Source: Buchnera aphidicola (Periphyllus testudinaceus) (GTDB taxonomy: Bacteria > Pseudomonadota > Gammaproteobacteria > Enterobacterales > Enterobacteriaceae). Taken from it: 64,000 bases of DNA. This document shows, piece by piece, positions 39,033 through 50,086 of this stretch (position 1 is its first letter; each line of letters begins with the position of its first letter). The notes under the pieces are model-generated. The model saw nothing but the letters and a program-made list of their open reading frames with translations, searched no databases and was not told the origin of the DNA. The DNA lies in NCBI RefSeq assembly GCF_964059035.1, contig NZ_OZ060380.1, forward strand, positions 62,001 through 126,000, in the 5' to 3' direction. Position numbers and translations under genes: made by a program.

Positions 39033-41099
39033 TTAGTATAAATAAGAAAAATTTGCTATTTTAGAAAATATATTTTTTAATTTTTTTAAAATGCTTAATC
39101 TATTAATTTTAATTTCTTTTATTTCATGATTTATTTTTATTTCATTAAAAAATTTTTCTATTATTGAATGGATATTTATTATTTCTTGTATAGAATTTTT
39201 ATATTTTTTTTGTTTGTTATATTTTTTTATTTTTTTAGATATTTTTTTTATTTTATAAACTATTTTTTTTTCTAAATTATTACTTAATAATGATTTATTA
39301 ATTTTTGTTATATAGTTTTTATGATTTTTTTTTAGGATATTATCAATTCTTTTATTTAAAATTAATATTTTTTTTGAATTAATAGACTTTATAAAATTTA
39401 TTAATGTTTTGATTTTTTTATTTATTTTAAATAAATTAATTTTATTAAAATTAGTTACAGATTTTATAATTTTTTTTATATTTTTTTCATTTTTATAAAA
39501 GTTATTAAATCTATTGATTATAAAATTTAATATATTTTTATAAAATAATTTTGGTTTTTTTATATTATATATTTTTACAATTTTTTCAATTAAAATATTT
39601 AGATTAAATGAAATTTTATTTGTTATAATTATTTTTAATATTCCTATTACGGTTCTTCTTAAAGCAAAAGGATCTTTATCTGATTTAGGTTGCTTTCCTA
39701 TAAGAAATAATCCAATTAAATTATCAAATTTATCTGATATTGATAATATTTTTCCTATTTTTGTTTGAGGTAATTTATCATTTTCATATTTTGGAAGATA
39801 TTGTTCTTTAATTGCTTTATATATTTCTTTTTTTTCATTATTATATTTTGCATAATAAGATCCTACTATTCCTTGCATATCTGGAAATTCTGAAACCATA
39901 TTACTAACAATGTCATATTTTGATAAAGAAGCAGCTCTAAAAGCATTTTTAATATTAAAATTTATTATTTTTGAAAAAAATAATATTATTTTTTGAAGTC
40001 TTTTTTGTTTTTTGTATAAACTTCCTAAATTATTATAAAATAAAACATTTTTTAGTAATTTTTTATTTTTTTTTAGAGGAGTTTTTATATCTTTTTTAAG
40101 AAAAAAAATAATATCTTGTAATTTAGAAGATATTACAGATTTATATCCTAATATTATATTTTTATAATTTTTTGTTTGTAAATTTATTATAAAAATAAAA
40201 TAAGATTTTAAATCTCCATTTTTTTTAAATAATGGAAAAGATTTTAAAATTTTTTCTATAACATAAATAATTATTTCTTTTGGAATAGATAAATATTTTT
40301 TATTAAAATTAGAAATTAAAGCAGTTGGTTGTTCAACTAAAGAATTTACTTCATTTAATAAGTTTTTGTTAATTTTTATATAACTATTGCTATTTTTTGT
40401 TAAATTTCTAATATCTTTTAAAATCTTTTTTTTTCTTTTTTTATAATTTACAATTATGTTTCCTTTTTTTAATAAAATTGATTCATAATTTTTTGCATGT
40501 AAAATTTTTATTGTATTTTTTTTATTTAATTCAAGTCCTTGAGAATTATTATTTGTTTGTAAATTGAAAATTTTAAAAGGAATAATTTTTTTATTTAATA
40601 ACATAATAATATTTCTGACAGGTCTAATAAATTTATAATTTTTTTTATTCCATCTCATAAAATGAGGATGAGATAATTTATAAATAACTTTTTTTGTTAT
40701 TTTAGGAAGTGTTTCTTTTAATTTTTTAATTTTTTTTTTTTTTTTATAAATTAACCATTCTGAATTATTTTTCTTATATTTTTTAATTTTATTTATATCA
40801 ATTTTAAGTTTTTTCATCCATAATATAGCTGGTTTTTGTAAATTTCCGAATTTGTCATATGAAATTGACGTTGGAGGGCCTTTTTTAATAATAATTTTTT
40901 TTTTATTATTATTTTTCACATTTATTATTTGTATTGCTATTTTTTTATGTGTAGCAAACCAATTTATTTTTTTATAATTTATATTTTTTATATTTAATAT
41001 TTTAATAAATTTATTATAAAAAGATAATGATATTTTTTTTAATATATTAGCAGGAATGTATTCTATTCTTATTTCTACTAGAAATGTTTTTTGTTTCAT
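39033..41099 (-). CDS. glyS: glycyl-tRNA synthetase beta subunit
   Basis: GlyS is the large, tRNA-binding subunit of the bacterial alpha2-beta2 GlyRS. The 688-residue protein (689 in E. coli) begins [15 protein letters not shown] like its homologues. It keeps [38 protein letters not shown] and [19 protein letters not shown]. Much of the rest is extremely lysine/isoleucine-rich. Its start lies inside the 3' end of glyQ (53-base overlap), which suggests translational coupling. Confidence 0.95.
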   Translation of the reverse strand: MKQKTFLVEIRIEYIPANILKKISLSFYNKFIKILNIKNINYKKINWFATHKKIAIQIINVKNNNKKKIIIKKGPPTSISYDKFGNLQKPAILWMKKLKIDINKIKKYKKNNSEWLIYKKKKKIKKLKETLPKITKKVIYKLSHPHFMRWNKKNYKFIRPVRNIIMLLNKKIIPFKIFNLQTNNNSQGLELNKKNTIKILHAKNYESILLKKGNIIVNYKKRKKKILKDIRNLTKNSNSYIKINKNLLNEVNSLVEQPTALISNFNKKYLSIPKEIIIYVIEKILKSFPLFKKNGDLKSYFIFIINLQTKNYKNIILGYKSVISSKLQDIIFFLKKDIKTPLKKNKKLLKNVLFYNNLGSLYKKQKRLQKIILFFSKIINFNIKNAFRAASLSKYDIVSNMVSEFPDMQGIVGSYYAKYNNEKKEIYKAIKEQYLPKYENDKLPQTKIGKILSISDKFDNLIGLFLIGKQPKSDKDPFALRRTVIGILKIIITNKISFNLNILIEKIVKIYNIKKPKLFYKNILNFIINRFNNFYKNEKNIKKIIKSVTNFNKINLFKINKKIKTLINFIKSINSKKILILNKRIDNILKKNHKNYITKINKSLLSNNLEKKIVYKIKKISKKIKKYNKQKKYKNSIQEIINIHSIIEKFFNEIKINHEIKEIKINRLSILKKLKNIFSKIANFSYLY

Positions 41100-41976
41100 A
41101 ATTTACTCTTTTGTTATATGTTTGTGCAATTTTTTTAGTAATTTTTCGAATTTTAAAAATATAATTTTGTCTTTCTATAGATGATATTAGTCTTCTAGAA
41201 TCTAATAAGTTAAAACAATGAATAGCTTGTAATATACATTCGTAAGCAGGTATGAGAAGAATTTTTTTAAGTGATAATAATCGTTTTGATTCAAAATAAT
41301 ATAATTTAAAATTTTTAAATAAAAAATTTTTTCCTGAAATTTCTAAATTGTATTTAGATTGTTCAATTTCATTTTTATAAAATAGATCTTTATAAGTGAT
41401 TTTTTCAAATTTATTTTCAGACCATATTATTTCATATATATTTTTAATGTTTTGAATATGCATAGCTAATCTTTCTAATCCATAGGTTATTTCAATTGCT
41501 ACTGGATTACAATTTATTGCTCCAATTTGTTGAAAATATGTAAATTGTGTAATTTCTATTCCGTTTAGCCATACTTCCCATCCTATTCCAGAAGCACCTA
41601 ATGTTGGATTTTTCCAATTATCTTCTATAAATTTTAAATCATTATTATTAATATCTATTTTAAGATTAGATAAAGATTGAATATAAATTTCTTGAATATT
41701 TTTTTTTACTGGTTTTATAATTACTTGAAATTGATAATATTGTTGTAGTCTATTTTTGTTTTTTCCGCTTCTTCCATCTGTTGGTCTTCTTGATGCTTGA
41801 GTATAAGCATATGAAATGGGTTTTTTTTCTATACATGAAAAAAATGTTTTATGATGAAATGTTCCTGCTCCAATAGGAATATCTAATGGTTCTAATATTG
41901 TACAACCTTGTTTATTCCAAAAAGTTTTTAAATTTATAATAATTTCATAAAAACTTTTTATTTTTTTATTGTTCAT
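41047..41976 (-). CDS. glyQ: glycyl-tRNA synthetase alpha subunit
   Basis: GlyQ holds the glycine adenylation site. The 309-residue protein (303 in E. coli) has [50 protein letters not shown] and [21 protein letters not shown]. The last roughly 17 codons are read from DNA that also encodes the glyS N-terminus, because the usual stop before glyS is gone. The tail is therefore unrelated to the family sequence. A TAAGGAAATT ribosome-binding site precedes the start. Confidence 0.95.
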   Translation of the reverse strand: MNNKKIKSFYEIIINLKTFWNKQGCTILEPLDIPIGAGTFHHKTFFSCIEKKPISYAYTQASRRPTDGRSGKNKNRLQQYYQFQVIIKPVKKNIQEIYIQSLSNLKIDINNNDLKFIEDNWKNPTLGASGIGWEVWLNGIEITQFTYFQQIGAINCNPVAIEITYGLERLAMHIQNIKNIYEIIWSENKFEKITYKDLFYKNEIEQSKYNLEISGKNFLFKNFKLYYFESKRLLSLKKILLIPAYECILQAIHCFNLLDSRRLISSIERQNYIFKIRKITKKIAQTYNKRVNYETKNISSRNKNRIHSC

Positions 41977-42189
41977 AATTTCCTTAAGAAATATTTTATA
42001 ATATGTTTTATAAAAATTTTTAGGGTAAAAAATTTTTATTAAATTAAATATATTTTTTTAAAATAATAAATTTTTAAAAATTTTTATAAATTTTAAATAT
42101 TATATATTATTAATTTTATTAAGTATTTTAAAAAATTTATATATATATGTTTTTAAAAAATTGTATTTTTTTTAAATAGGAAATAAATA

Positions 42190-43032
42190 ATGAAATATAT
42201 TGGACCTCATGTTAGTATTTCTAAAGGTATAGTTCAATCTTTAGAAAACTCTTATAAGTTAAAATCAACTGCAATAGGTTTTTTTATAAAAAATCCATTA
42301 AGATGGAAAATTTCTAAAATTTCTAAAAAAGTAATAAAAAATTTTAAAAAAAAATGTAAAAAATATAATTATTCTATGAAACAAATTTTACCTCATAGTG
42401 GATTTTTAGTAAATTTAGGGCATCCTAATAAATTTTTTTTAAATAAATCTATCAAATCTTTAATAGATGAAGTTTTATTATGTGATAAATTAGGTCTTAA
42501 TTTTTTAAATGTTCATCCAGGTAGTCATTTAAATAAATTTTCTAAAAAAATGTGTTTAAATCGAATTTCAGAGTCTATAAATATTATTTTAGAACAAACA
42601 AAAAATGTTATTTTAGTTCTTGAAAATACTGCAGGTCAAGGAACAAATTTAGGATATCGATTTGAGCATTTATCTGATATTTTAGATAAAGTAAATAATA
42701 AAAATCGAATTGGTATTTGTATTGATACATGTCATTTGTTTGCTTCAGGATATGATATACGTGATTTAGATAATTATTATAAAACTTTTAGTGATTTTGA
42801 TAAATATATTGGATTTAATTATTTAAAAGGGATACATTTAAATGATTCAAAGAATAATTTAGGAAGTCGTAAAGATCGACATGAAAATTTAGGTTTAGGA
42901 TATATTGGAAAAAATTTTTTTAAAATTTTTATGAAAGATAAAAGATTTAATAAAAAACCTATAATTTTAGAAACAATAAATAATAAATTATGGAAAAAAG
43001 AAATTTCTTGGTTAAAAAAACAAGCATTTTAA
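42190..43032 (+). CDS. nfo: endonuclease IV
   Basis: Nfo is the zinc-dependent AP endonuclease of base-excision repair. The 280-residue protein (285 in E. coli) keeps the metal ligands in LPHSGFLVNLGHP, FLNVHPGSHL, LVLENTAGQGTNLG, CIDTCHLFASGYD, IHLNDSKNNLGSRKDRHENLG and the final ILET. Every expected His, Asp and Glu is present, so it should be active. A TAGGAAATAAAT ribosome-binding site precedes the ATG. Confidence 0.96.
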   Translation: MKYIGPHVSISKGIVQSLENSYKLKSTAIGFFIKNPLRWKISKISKKVIKNFKKKCKKYNYSMKQILPHSGFLVNLGHPNKFFLNKSIKSLIDEVLLCDKLGLNFLNVHPGSHLNKFSKKMCLNRISESINIILEQTKNVILVLENTAGQGTNLGYRFEHLSDILDKVNNKNRIGICIDTCHLFASGYDIRDLDNYYKTFSDFDKYIGFNYLKGIHLNDSKNNLGSRKDRHENLGLGYIGKNFFKIFMKDKRFNKKPIILETINNKLWKKEISWLKKQAF

Positions 43033-43086
43033 AGTAAATTAAATTTTTTTAAATTAATTTGTTTAATAATTTGTGAGAGATTAATT

Positions 43087-43368
43087 ATGATAACTATTTA
43101 TGGAACAGAAAGACTAAAATCTGGGACTAGTTATAGTAGACAATTAAGATGTGAAAATAGTTTACCATCAATAGTATACGGAAAAAAAAAAAAAAATTTA
43201 TTAATTAAATTAAAACAAAATGATATTATAAATTTTTTTAATAAAAATAAACTTCAAAGTAATATATTATTAGTTATTAATAAAAAAAAAATTAAAGTTA
43301 TTTTAAAAGAAGTTCAAAGACATCCATATAAACATAAATTTTTACATATTGATTTTTTAAGAATATAA
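43087..43368 (+). CDS. rplY: 50S ribosomal protein L25
   Basis: L25 binds 5S rRNA. The 93-residue short form (94 in E. coli) begins with TIYGTERLKSGTSYSRQLR and ends with the conserved VILKEVQRHPYKHKFLHIDFLRI. Codons 34-38 run through a 15-base A tract (43182-43196), a slippage-prone site. A GAGAG ribosome-binding site lies upstream. A GC-tipped inverted repeat follows the stop. Confidence 0.94.
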   Translation: MITIYGTERLKSGTSYSRQLRCENSLPSIVYGKKKKNLLIKLKQNDIINFFNKNKLQSNILLVINKKKIKVILKEVQRHPYKHKFLHIDFLRI

Positions 43369-43375
43369 TTTTAAA

Positions 43376-43446
43376 GGCACGTAATATTAATTAATTTCGT
43401 TTTTATTTCGATATTTATTGTTATTATTTAGGTTTTTACCCGTGCC
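43376..43446. repeat. GC-tipped inverted repeat between rplY and yabI
   Basis: GGCACG at 43376-43381 pairs with CGTGCC at 43441-43446 around a 59-base AT-rich interior. The interior also contains GGTTTTTACC near 43431-43440. It lies between convergent genes and could be a long-loop terminator. The 71-base span with an acceptor-like terminal stem followed by A also resembles a decayed tRNA, but no anticodon or T arm is convincing. Confidence 0.45.
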
Positions 43447-43479
43447 ATTTTAATATATAATATTTTTTAAAAAATTTGT

Positions 43480-44241
43480 TTAGAAATAAAATATTTTTAC
43501 TATTGAAGATCTTAAAATAATCATATTTTGGTTAAATTGTAATATAATAATATTTATAATACCTATTATTAAAATTATTTTTGGAAGCCATGATATTTTT
43601 CTTTTATTTAAAAAATTAATAATTATATTTTTTTTATTTTGAATATTTTTCCAAATAGTCCATATGCTTAAAAAAATAATTATTATATTAAAAATTAAAA
43701 ATTTTTTAAAAATATTATTTTCGTGATTTTTTGGAAGATGTATTAATAATACTGTTAACATTCCAGGTATTAAATATATTAAAGGCCATATAATACAGCT
43801 TAAAAAATTTGGTAAAAAAAATTTTTTTATAAAAGATATTTCTAGCATTCCAGATAAAATAGGAATAATTGGTCTTGCGGGTCCAATAAATTTTCCAAAA
43901 AAAATTGAAGATATACTATGTTCATTTAATATTTTTATCATTTTTTTTATAATTACATAATATTTTTTAAATATTCTTAATTTTTTTACCCAATTTTTAA
44001 ATTTAAATCCAATAAAATATGAAATCCAATCTCCTAATAAACATCCAATTGTTGAAGAAATCCATGATGGATAAAATTTTTCATGAGAATTTGCAATAAT
44101 TGCTCCTATTGCTGACATGATCATCATTCCAGGTATAAATAATCCAATTAAAGCTAAGGATTCTATAAAAGAAATAATTGCAACTATTAAACAAAAATAA
44201 ATTAATGTTTGATTAGAAAGATAATTAAATAATAGTTCCAT
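43480..44241 (-). CDS. yabI: DedA-family inner-membrane protein YabI
   Basis: The 253-residue polytopic protein matches E. coli YabI (254), a DedA/SNARE-associated family member. The family's FIPGMMIMSAIGAIIA segment near residue 34, GCLLGDWISYFIGFKFKNW near residue 62 and the GKFIGPARPIIPILSGMLEI signature near residue 116 are clear, with several hydrophobic helices. The family is linked to lipid-carrier or proton-dependent envelope homeostasis. A long gene-free region lies upstream. Confidence 0.9.
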   Translation of the reverse strand: MELLFNYLSNQTLIYFCLIVAIISFIESLALIGLFIPGMMIMSAIGAIIANSHEKFYPSWISSTIGCLLGDWISYFIGFKFKNWVKKLRIFKKYYVIIKKMIKILNEHSISSIFFGKFIGPARPIIPILSGMLEISFIKKFFLPNFLSCIIWPLIYLIPGMLTVLLIHLPKNHENNIFKKFLIFNIIIIFLSIWTIWKNIQNKKNIIINFLNKRKISWLPKIILIIGIINIIILQFNQNMIILRSSIVKIFYF

Positions 44242-45036
44242 ATTTTTTATTCCATATTAAAAATATAAATTATTTAAATATTTTATATGAATTTTTAAAA
44301 TAAGAGAAATATTAAAATCACAAAAAATTTTTTTAATAGTAAATTTTTAAGTTTAATTATTTTTTTTTATTTTAGATGTTTAAAACATAAAAAAATATAT
44401 AAATTTTAAAATTTTATGTTATTTTTTTTAGAAAATTATTTAAATATTATTGTTTTTATATAAATTAAATAAAATTTAATAATGATATAAATATCTATTT
44501 ATATTTTTTATTTTAATTTTTAAAAAAGTAATATGTTAAAAAAATTTTATAAAATTTATTTTTTAATTTTATATTTATTTTTTAAAATTTTTTATTTTAT
44601 AGAATTATTAAAGAATAATAATAGACATTGTAAAAAATTAATTTTTAACATATTTAAAATTTTTAAAATAGATTATAAAATATAAAAATTTATTTATAAA
44701 TTTGTTATTTTTAGTATAAATTTTTGATAAAAATTATATAAAATTTTTTTATTAAATTATTTATCTAAAAAATATATTTCAAATATATTTATTTTTTTAA
44801 AATATAGTATAATAAGTATTAATTTTTAAAAATTTTTATTTTAAAGTAAAAATTAGTATTTTTATAAAATAATTTTATTTATATAATAGACAAAAATTAT
44901 TTTTAAAAATTTTAAAAATTTTTTTAGAAAAATAATCATTATATTTTTTATAATTTTTATTTATAAATATTTTAAATAAATAAAAAATTTTTTATGATAA
45001 ATTTTAAATTTTATACGTTGAGAAATTTGTTAAATT
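44242..45036. other. 795-base gene-free AT-rich region between yabI and ksgA
   Basis: This is nearly pure A/T. The longest frame starting with ATG on the plus strand (about 44533-44685, 50 codons) is low-complexity Lys/Ile/Phe/Leu and resembles no protein I know. The ancestral enterobacterial neighbours upstream of ksgA are pdxA and surA, so this may be their eroded site. No tRNA or structured RNA was recognised. Confidence 0.6.
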
Positions 45037-45849
45037 ATGAAAAAAAAAAAAAAAATATATAAATTTTTTAAAAAAAAATATTTTAGTCAAATTTTTTTAA
45101 AAGATGTTTGTATTATTGATAAAATTATAAATTCTATAGATCCAAAAAAAAATGATTTGTTATTTGAAATTGGTCCTGGTTTAGGAGCTTTAACTATTCC
45201 TTTGTGTAATTTAATTGATAATTTATCGGTTGTTGAAATTGATTCTGATATTTTAAAATTTTTTAAAAAAAAAAAAATATTTTACAAAATAGATTTTTAT
45301 TTAAAAGATGTATTAAGTTTTGATTTTTTAAATTTTTATTTAGATAAAGATAAAAAAAAAATACGACTTTTTGGAAATTTACCGTATAATATTTCTACAA
45401 AATTATTAATTAATTTAACAAAATATAATTTTATTTTTAAAGATTTACATTTTATGTTTCAGAAAGAATTTGCAAATAGAATTTTAGCTCAACCTAATAA
45501 TAAATTTTATGGGAGATTAAGTATTTTAATACAGTATTTTTTTAAAACTGAAAAATTATTTGATATATCTCCAGATTGTTTTTCTCCTATTCCAAAAATT
45601 AGTTCTACTTTTTTAAAGTTATCTCCACATAAATTATTTTCTGAATTACTTTTTGATGTTAATGTATTAAGTAAAATTACAAAAATAGCTTTTAATAGTA
45701 GACGAAAAGTATTAAAAAATAGTTTATATAAATTATTTACAGAAAAAGAATTAATTTCTTTAGATATTGATTCTAGCTTACGTCCTGAAAATTTATCTTT
45801 GAAAAAATATTGTTTGTTGACAGATTTTTTAATAAAAAAATATATTTAG
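45037..45849 (+). CDS. ksgA: 16S rRNA dimethyladenosine transferase
   Basis: KsgA dimethylates A1518 and A1519 of 16S rRNA. The 270-residue protein (273 in E. coli) has the SAM-binding LFEIGPGLGALTIPL near residue 42 and the catalytic FGNLPYNISTKLLINL near residue 112. The motif normally FGQNFL reads FSQIFL (16-21), with Asn replaced by Ile. The start codon is followed at once by 16 A (45040-45055), and no clear ribosome-binding site is seen. An alternative in-frame start is not obvious. Confidence 0.93.
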   Translation: MKKKKKIYKFFKKKYFSQIFLKDVCIIDKIINSIDPKKNDLLFEIGPGLGALTIPLCNLIDNLSVVEIDSDILKFFKKKKIFYKIDFYLKDVLSFDFLNFYLDKDKKKIRLFGNLPYNISTKLLINLTKYNFIFKDLHFMFQKEFANRILAQPNNKFYGRLSILIQYFFKTEKLFDISPDCFSPIPKISSTFLKLSPHKLFSELLFDVNVLSKITKIAFNSRRKVLKNSLYKLFTEKELISLDIDSSLRPENLSLKKYCLLTDFLIKKYI

Positions 45850-45940
45850 TTATATATAAATTTTATAAAAAAATTTAGATAGTATTTAAAATTTTTATAA
45901 ATGTTGTTTATATTATATTTGAAAAAATAGGAAATTATTT

Positions 45941-46759
45941 ATGAGTACTTATTTTATAGGTGATATTCATGGATGTTATAATCAATTTAAATCTCTTTTA
46001 AAAAAAGTTAATTTTAATATTGTTAAAGATCAATTATGGATAACAGGTGATTTAGTTGGTCGTGGTCCAGATTCTTTTAAAGTTTTAGAGTATATTTTTT
46101 CTTTAGAAAAAAATGTAAAATTAGTATTAGGAAATCATGATTTAAATTTAATTTCAATATATTATGAAGTTCAAAAAAGATCTATAGAAAAAGAGATTTC
46201 AGATTTATTAAATAACAATAATATGCACGATATTATGAATAAATTAAGAAATGTTCCTTTAATTCAATATGATAAAAAAAGAAAATTAATTATGACACAT
46301 GCTGGAATTTTTCCTAAATGGGGTTTAAATGATATTTTAAAATTTTCAAATCAAGCTCATAAAATTTTATCAGGAAATAATTTTTTAAAATATTTAAAAT
46401 ATATGAATGGAGATTTTCCTAATTTTTGGTTAAATAATTTAAATAAATATGATATTTTTCGTTTTACAATTAATGTTTTTACTAGAATGCGATATTGTTA
46501 TTTTAATGGAGAATTAGATTTTAGTTATAAAGATACTCCTCCTCATTTTAATAAAAATATTGTTCCATGGTTTACTATAAAAAATAAATTAGGAAAGAAA
46601 TATTTTATTTTTTTTGGACATTGGTCTTCATTAAAAGATACAACAACACCAGAAAATATATTTCCTTTAGATGCTGGTTGTTGTTGGGGTAGATATTTAA
46701 CTATTTTTAGATGGGAAGATAAAAAAATTTTTAAAAAAAAATGTAATTTAATAAAATAA
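45941..46759 (+). CDS. apaH: diadenosine tetraphosphatase
   Basis: ApaH symmetrically hydrolyses Ap4A to ADP and can remove Np4 caps from RNA. The 272-residue metallophosphatase (280 in E. coli) has the three canonical motifs GDIHGC (7-12), GDLVGRGPDS (near 36) and GNHD (near 65), followed by THAGIFPKW and FGHWSSL. A TAGGAAAT ribosome-binding site precedes the start. apaG, which separates ksgA and apaH in E. coli, is absent, and folA is missing from the 74-base space before carB. Confidence 0.95.
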   Translation: MSTYFIGDIHGCYNQFKSLLKKVNFNIVKDQLWITGDLVGRGPDSFKVLEYIFSLEKNVKLVLGNHDLNLISIYYEVQKRSIEKEISDLLNNNNMHDIMNKLRNVPLIQYDKKRKLIMTHAGIFPKWGLNDILKFSNQAHKILSGNNFLKYLKYMNGDFPNFWLNNLNKYDIFRFTINVFTRMRYCYFNGELDFSYKDTPPHFNKNIVPWFTIKNKLGKKYFIFFGHWSSLKDTTTPENIFPLDAGCCWGRYLTIFRWEDKKIFKKKCNLIK

Positions 46760-46833
46760 TTATTTATGTAAAATTTTTAAAAAAATATATTTTTTATTAT
46801 TTTAAATAACATTAAATTTTAAAATTATTTTTT

Positions 46834-49800
46834 TTATTTTATTTTTATTTTTTTATGAATTTTTTGTAAATATAAAATTTTTTTAAATGGATCTTTTTTT
46901 AATGAATTAATAGATGCTATTGCTCCATTTATTGTAGTATTATAATATATTTTATATTGAATAGCTTGTTCTCGAATAAATTTTGTTGTTTTTATTTCAT
47001 TTTTTGAAATCGCTGTACTAATAATATATGAATATTTTCCATTTTTTATTTTTTTACATATTTTTAATTTATTATCATATATTTTTTGAATATTTCTTGT
47101 ATGAATATTATTTTTTTTTAAAAGATCATAAATTTTTTTTGTTGTATCTATTTTGAAATTAAATTTTTTTAATTTTTTTGCTAGTTTTATAATTAATTTT
47201 TTTTTTTCTTCATTAATTATTAATAAAGTTCTTTTTTTATTACTTATTTTATTTTGAGTACCTAAAATAGCTTTTCCAAAAGCTTCTTCAAAACTTTTTC
47301 CTATTCCCATAACTTCTCCAGTAGATTTCATTTCTGGTCCAAGAATAGGATCTGAATGAGAAAACTTGTTGAATGGGAAAACAGATTCTTTTACTGAATA
47401 ATACTTCAATTTAATTTCTTCTTTAACAAAGTTTTGTTTTTTTAAGTTAATTCCAATCATAACTTTTGTAGCTACTTTTGCTAATTGTATTCCTGTAGAT
47501 TTAGAAATAAAAGGAATAGTTCTTGCAGCTCTTGGATTAACTTCAATAATATATAGTTTATTATTTTTTAATGCAAATTGAATATTTATAAGACCTTTTA
47601 TTTTTAGTTCTAAAGATATTTTTTTTACTTGTTTTTTAATTTTAGATATAATTTTTTTATTTAAAGAATATGATGGAAGAGAACAAGCTGAATCACCAGA
47701 ATGAATTCCTGCTGGTTCAATATGTTCTATAATTCCTCCAATAAATATTTGTTCTCCATCAAAAACTGCATCAACATCTATTTCTTTTGCATTTTCTAAA
47801 TAATGATCTATAAATATTGGTTCTTTTTTATTTTTAATTTTATTTTTAAAATATTTTTTTAAACTTTTTGAATTATATAAAATTTCCATAGATTGTCCTC
47901 CTAAAACATATGAAGGTCGAATCATAATAGGATATTTAATTTTTTTTATTGCTTCTTTTGCTTCTAATAAGTTTTTTACTGTTTTATTTTTTGGTTGTTT
48001 TAATTTTAATTTTTTTATAATTTTTTGAAATTTTTTTCTATCTTCAGATTTATCAATAGATTTTGCGCTTGTTCCGATAATTTTAATTCCTTCTTTATAT
48101 AATTTTTTTGCTAATTTAAGAGGAGTTTGTCCTCCAAATTGAATAATTACTCCTTTGGGTTTTTCTATTCTTATAATTTCTAATACATTTTCTAAATTTA
48201 TTGGTTCAAAATATAATTTATCTGAAGTATCATAATCTGTAGAAACAGTTTCGGGATTACAATTTATAATAATTGTTTCGAATTTATTTTTTTTTAGAGC
48301 TTGTGCAGCATGTACACAACAGTAATCAAATTCTATTCCTTGTCCTATTCTATTAGGACCGCTTCCTAGAATAATAATTTTATTTATATTTTTAGTAGGT
48401 TTAGATTCACATTCGTCTTCCCAAGTAGAATACATATAAGAAATTGATGTTTTAAATTCAGCTGAACAAGAATCTACTCTTTTATAAACAGGATGTATAT
48501 TTTTTTTATATCGAAGTTTTCTTATATAATTTTCTTTTTTATTAATTAAATTTGCTATTCTTTTATCTGAAAATCCTTTTTGTTTTATTTTTTTTAAAAA
48601 TTTAGATTTATTTATTATATTAGTATTTTTTTTTATTTTTTCTTCAATTAAAATTAATTCTTGGATTTGTATTAAAAACCACATATCAATTTGTGTTATT
48701 TTATGTATTTTTTTTATAGAAATATTATTTCTAAAAGCTTCTCCAATATACCATAATCTATCTGATCCAGGATATTTAAGTTCTTTTTTTATTTTTTTAA
48801 TATTTTTTATAGATTTATTTTTAAAGTTTTTTAAATCAAATCCAAAAGAATTTATTTCTAAACTTCTTATAGCTTTTTGAAGAGATTCTTGAAAAGTTCT
48901 CCCAATAGCCATTACTTCTCCTACAGATTTCATTTGTGTAGTTAATTTTTTATTACTAGAAGGGAATTTATCAAAGTTAAATCTAGGAATTTTTGTTACT
49001 ACATAATCTATAGATGGTTCAAAAGATGCTGGTATATTAATTCCTGAAATTGTATTATTTAATTCGTCTAATGTATATCCAATTGATAATTTTGCTGCAA
49101 TTTTTGCTATCGGAAATCCAGTTGCTTTTGATGCTAATGCTGAAGAACGAGAGACTCTTGGGTTCATTTCAATAACAACTATATCTCCGTTTTTAGGATT
49201 AATTGCAAATTGAACATTTGATCCACCTGTTTCAATTCCTATTTCTTCTAGAATTTTTATAGAAGAATTTCTCATAATTTGATATTCTTTATCACTTAAT
49301 GTTTGTGCTGGTGAAACTGTTATTGAATCTCCTGTATGTATTCCCATAGGATCTATATTTTCTATAGAACAAACTATAATACAATTATTGTTTTTATCTC
49401 TTATTACTTCCATTTCATATTCTTTCCAACCGATCATAGATTCATCAATTAATAATTCTTTTGTAGGAGATAATATTAATCCTTTTTCACAAATTTTTTT
49501 AAATTCTTTTATATTATAAGCAATTCCTCCTCCAGTCCCTCCCATTGTAAAAGATGGTCTAATTATACATGGAAAACCAATTTTTTTTGCTATTTTAAAA
49601 GCTTCTTTTAAAGAATGCGCAATTCCAGATTTTGGCATTTTTATATGAATTTTTTTCATAGATTTTCTGAACAAACTTCTATTTTCAGCTTTTTTTATAG
49701 AACTTACAGTGGCTCCGATCATTTTTACTTTAAATTTTGATAAGATATTTTTTTTATGTAATTTTAAAGCGCAATTTAAAGCTGTTTGTCCTCCCATAGT

Positions 49801-50064
49801 AGGAAGTAATGCATCTGGTTTTTCTTTTTTTATAATTTTTTTAACTATTTTCCAATGAATTGGTTCAACATAAGTTTTATGAGCTATTTTTGGGTCTGTC
49901 ATTATTGTTGCTGGATTTGAATTAATTAGAATTACCTTATATCCTTCTTCTTTTAAAGCTTTGCAAGCTTGAGCACCAGAATAATCAAATTCACAAGCTT
50001 GACCAATTATTATTGGTCCTGCTCCTAATACTAATATTGATTTTATTGTATTTATTTTTGGCAT
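46834..50064 (-). CDS. carB: carbamoyl-phosphate synthase large chain
   Basis: CarB makes carbamoyl phosphate from ammonia delivered by CarA, bicarbonate and two ATP, feeding arginine and pyrimidine synthesis. The 1076-residue protein (1073 in E. coli) shows the internal duplication. [17 protein letters not shown] at the start is mirrored by [17 protein letters not shown] near residue 562. Each half has an ATP-grasp domain ([13 protein letters not shown] and [13 protein letters not shown]), with [18 protein letters not shown] and [18 protein letters not shown]. The C-terminal allosteric domain is diverged. It follows carA by 22 bases. Confidence 0.96.
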   Translation of the reverse strand: MPKINTIKSILVLGAGPIIIGQACEFDYSGAQACKALKEEGYKVILINSNPATIMTDPKIAHKTYVEPIHWKIVKKIIKKEKPDALLPTMGGQTALNCALKLHKKNILSKFKVKMIGATVSSIKKAENRSLFRKSMKKIHIKMPKSGIAHSLKEAFKIAKKIGFPCIIRPSFTMGGTGGGIAYNIKEFKKICEKGLILSPTKELLIDESMIGWKEYEMEVIRDKNNNCIIVCSIENIDPMGIHTGDSITVSPAQTLSDKEYQIMRNSSIKILEEIGIETGGSNVQFAINPKNGDIVVIEMNPRVSRSSALASKATGFPIAKIAAKLSIGYTLDELNNTISGINIPASFEPSIDYVVTKIPRFNFDKFPSSNKKLTTQMKSVGEVMAIGRTFQESLQKAIRSLEINSFGFDLKNFKNKSIKNIKKIKKELKYPGSDRLWYIGEAFRNNISIKKIHKITQIDMWFLIQIQELILIEEKIKKNTNIINKSKFLKKIKQKGFSDKRIANLINKKENYIRKLRYKKNIHPVYKRVDSCSAEFKTSISYMYSTWEDECESKPTKNINKIIILGSGPNRIGQGIEFDYCCVHAAQALKKNKFETIIINCNPETVSTDYDTSDKLYFEPINLENVLEIIRIEKPKGVIIQFGGQTPLKLAKKLYKEGIKIIGTSAKSIDKSEDRKKFQKIIKKLKLKQPKNKTVKNLLEAKEAIKKIKYPIMIRPSYVLGGQSMEILYNSKSLKKYFKNKIKNKKEPIFIDHYLENAKEIDVDAVFDGEQIFIGGIIEHIEPAGIHSGDSACSLPSYSLNKKIISKIKKQVKKISLELKIKGLINIQFALKNNKLYIIEVNPRAARTIPFISKSTGIQLAKVATKVMIGINLKKQNFVKEEIKLKYYSVKESVFPFNKFSHSDPILGPEMKSTGEVMGIGKSFEEAFGKAILGTQNKISNKKRTLLIINEEKKKLIIKLAKKLKKFNFKIDTTKKIYDLLKKNNIHTRNIQKIYDNKLKICKKIKNGKYSYIISTAISKNEIKTTKFIREQAIQYKIYYNTTINGAIASINSLKKDPFKKILYLQKIHKKIKIK

Positions 50065-50086
50065 AGTAATCTCATTTTAAATTTTT

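Noticed and set aside
44533..44685. A 50-codon Lys/Ile/Phe-rich frame in the yabI-ksgA gap
   Set aside because: Low-complexity sequence expected by chance in A/T-rich DNA, with no ribosome-binding site and no recognisable homologue.
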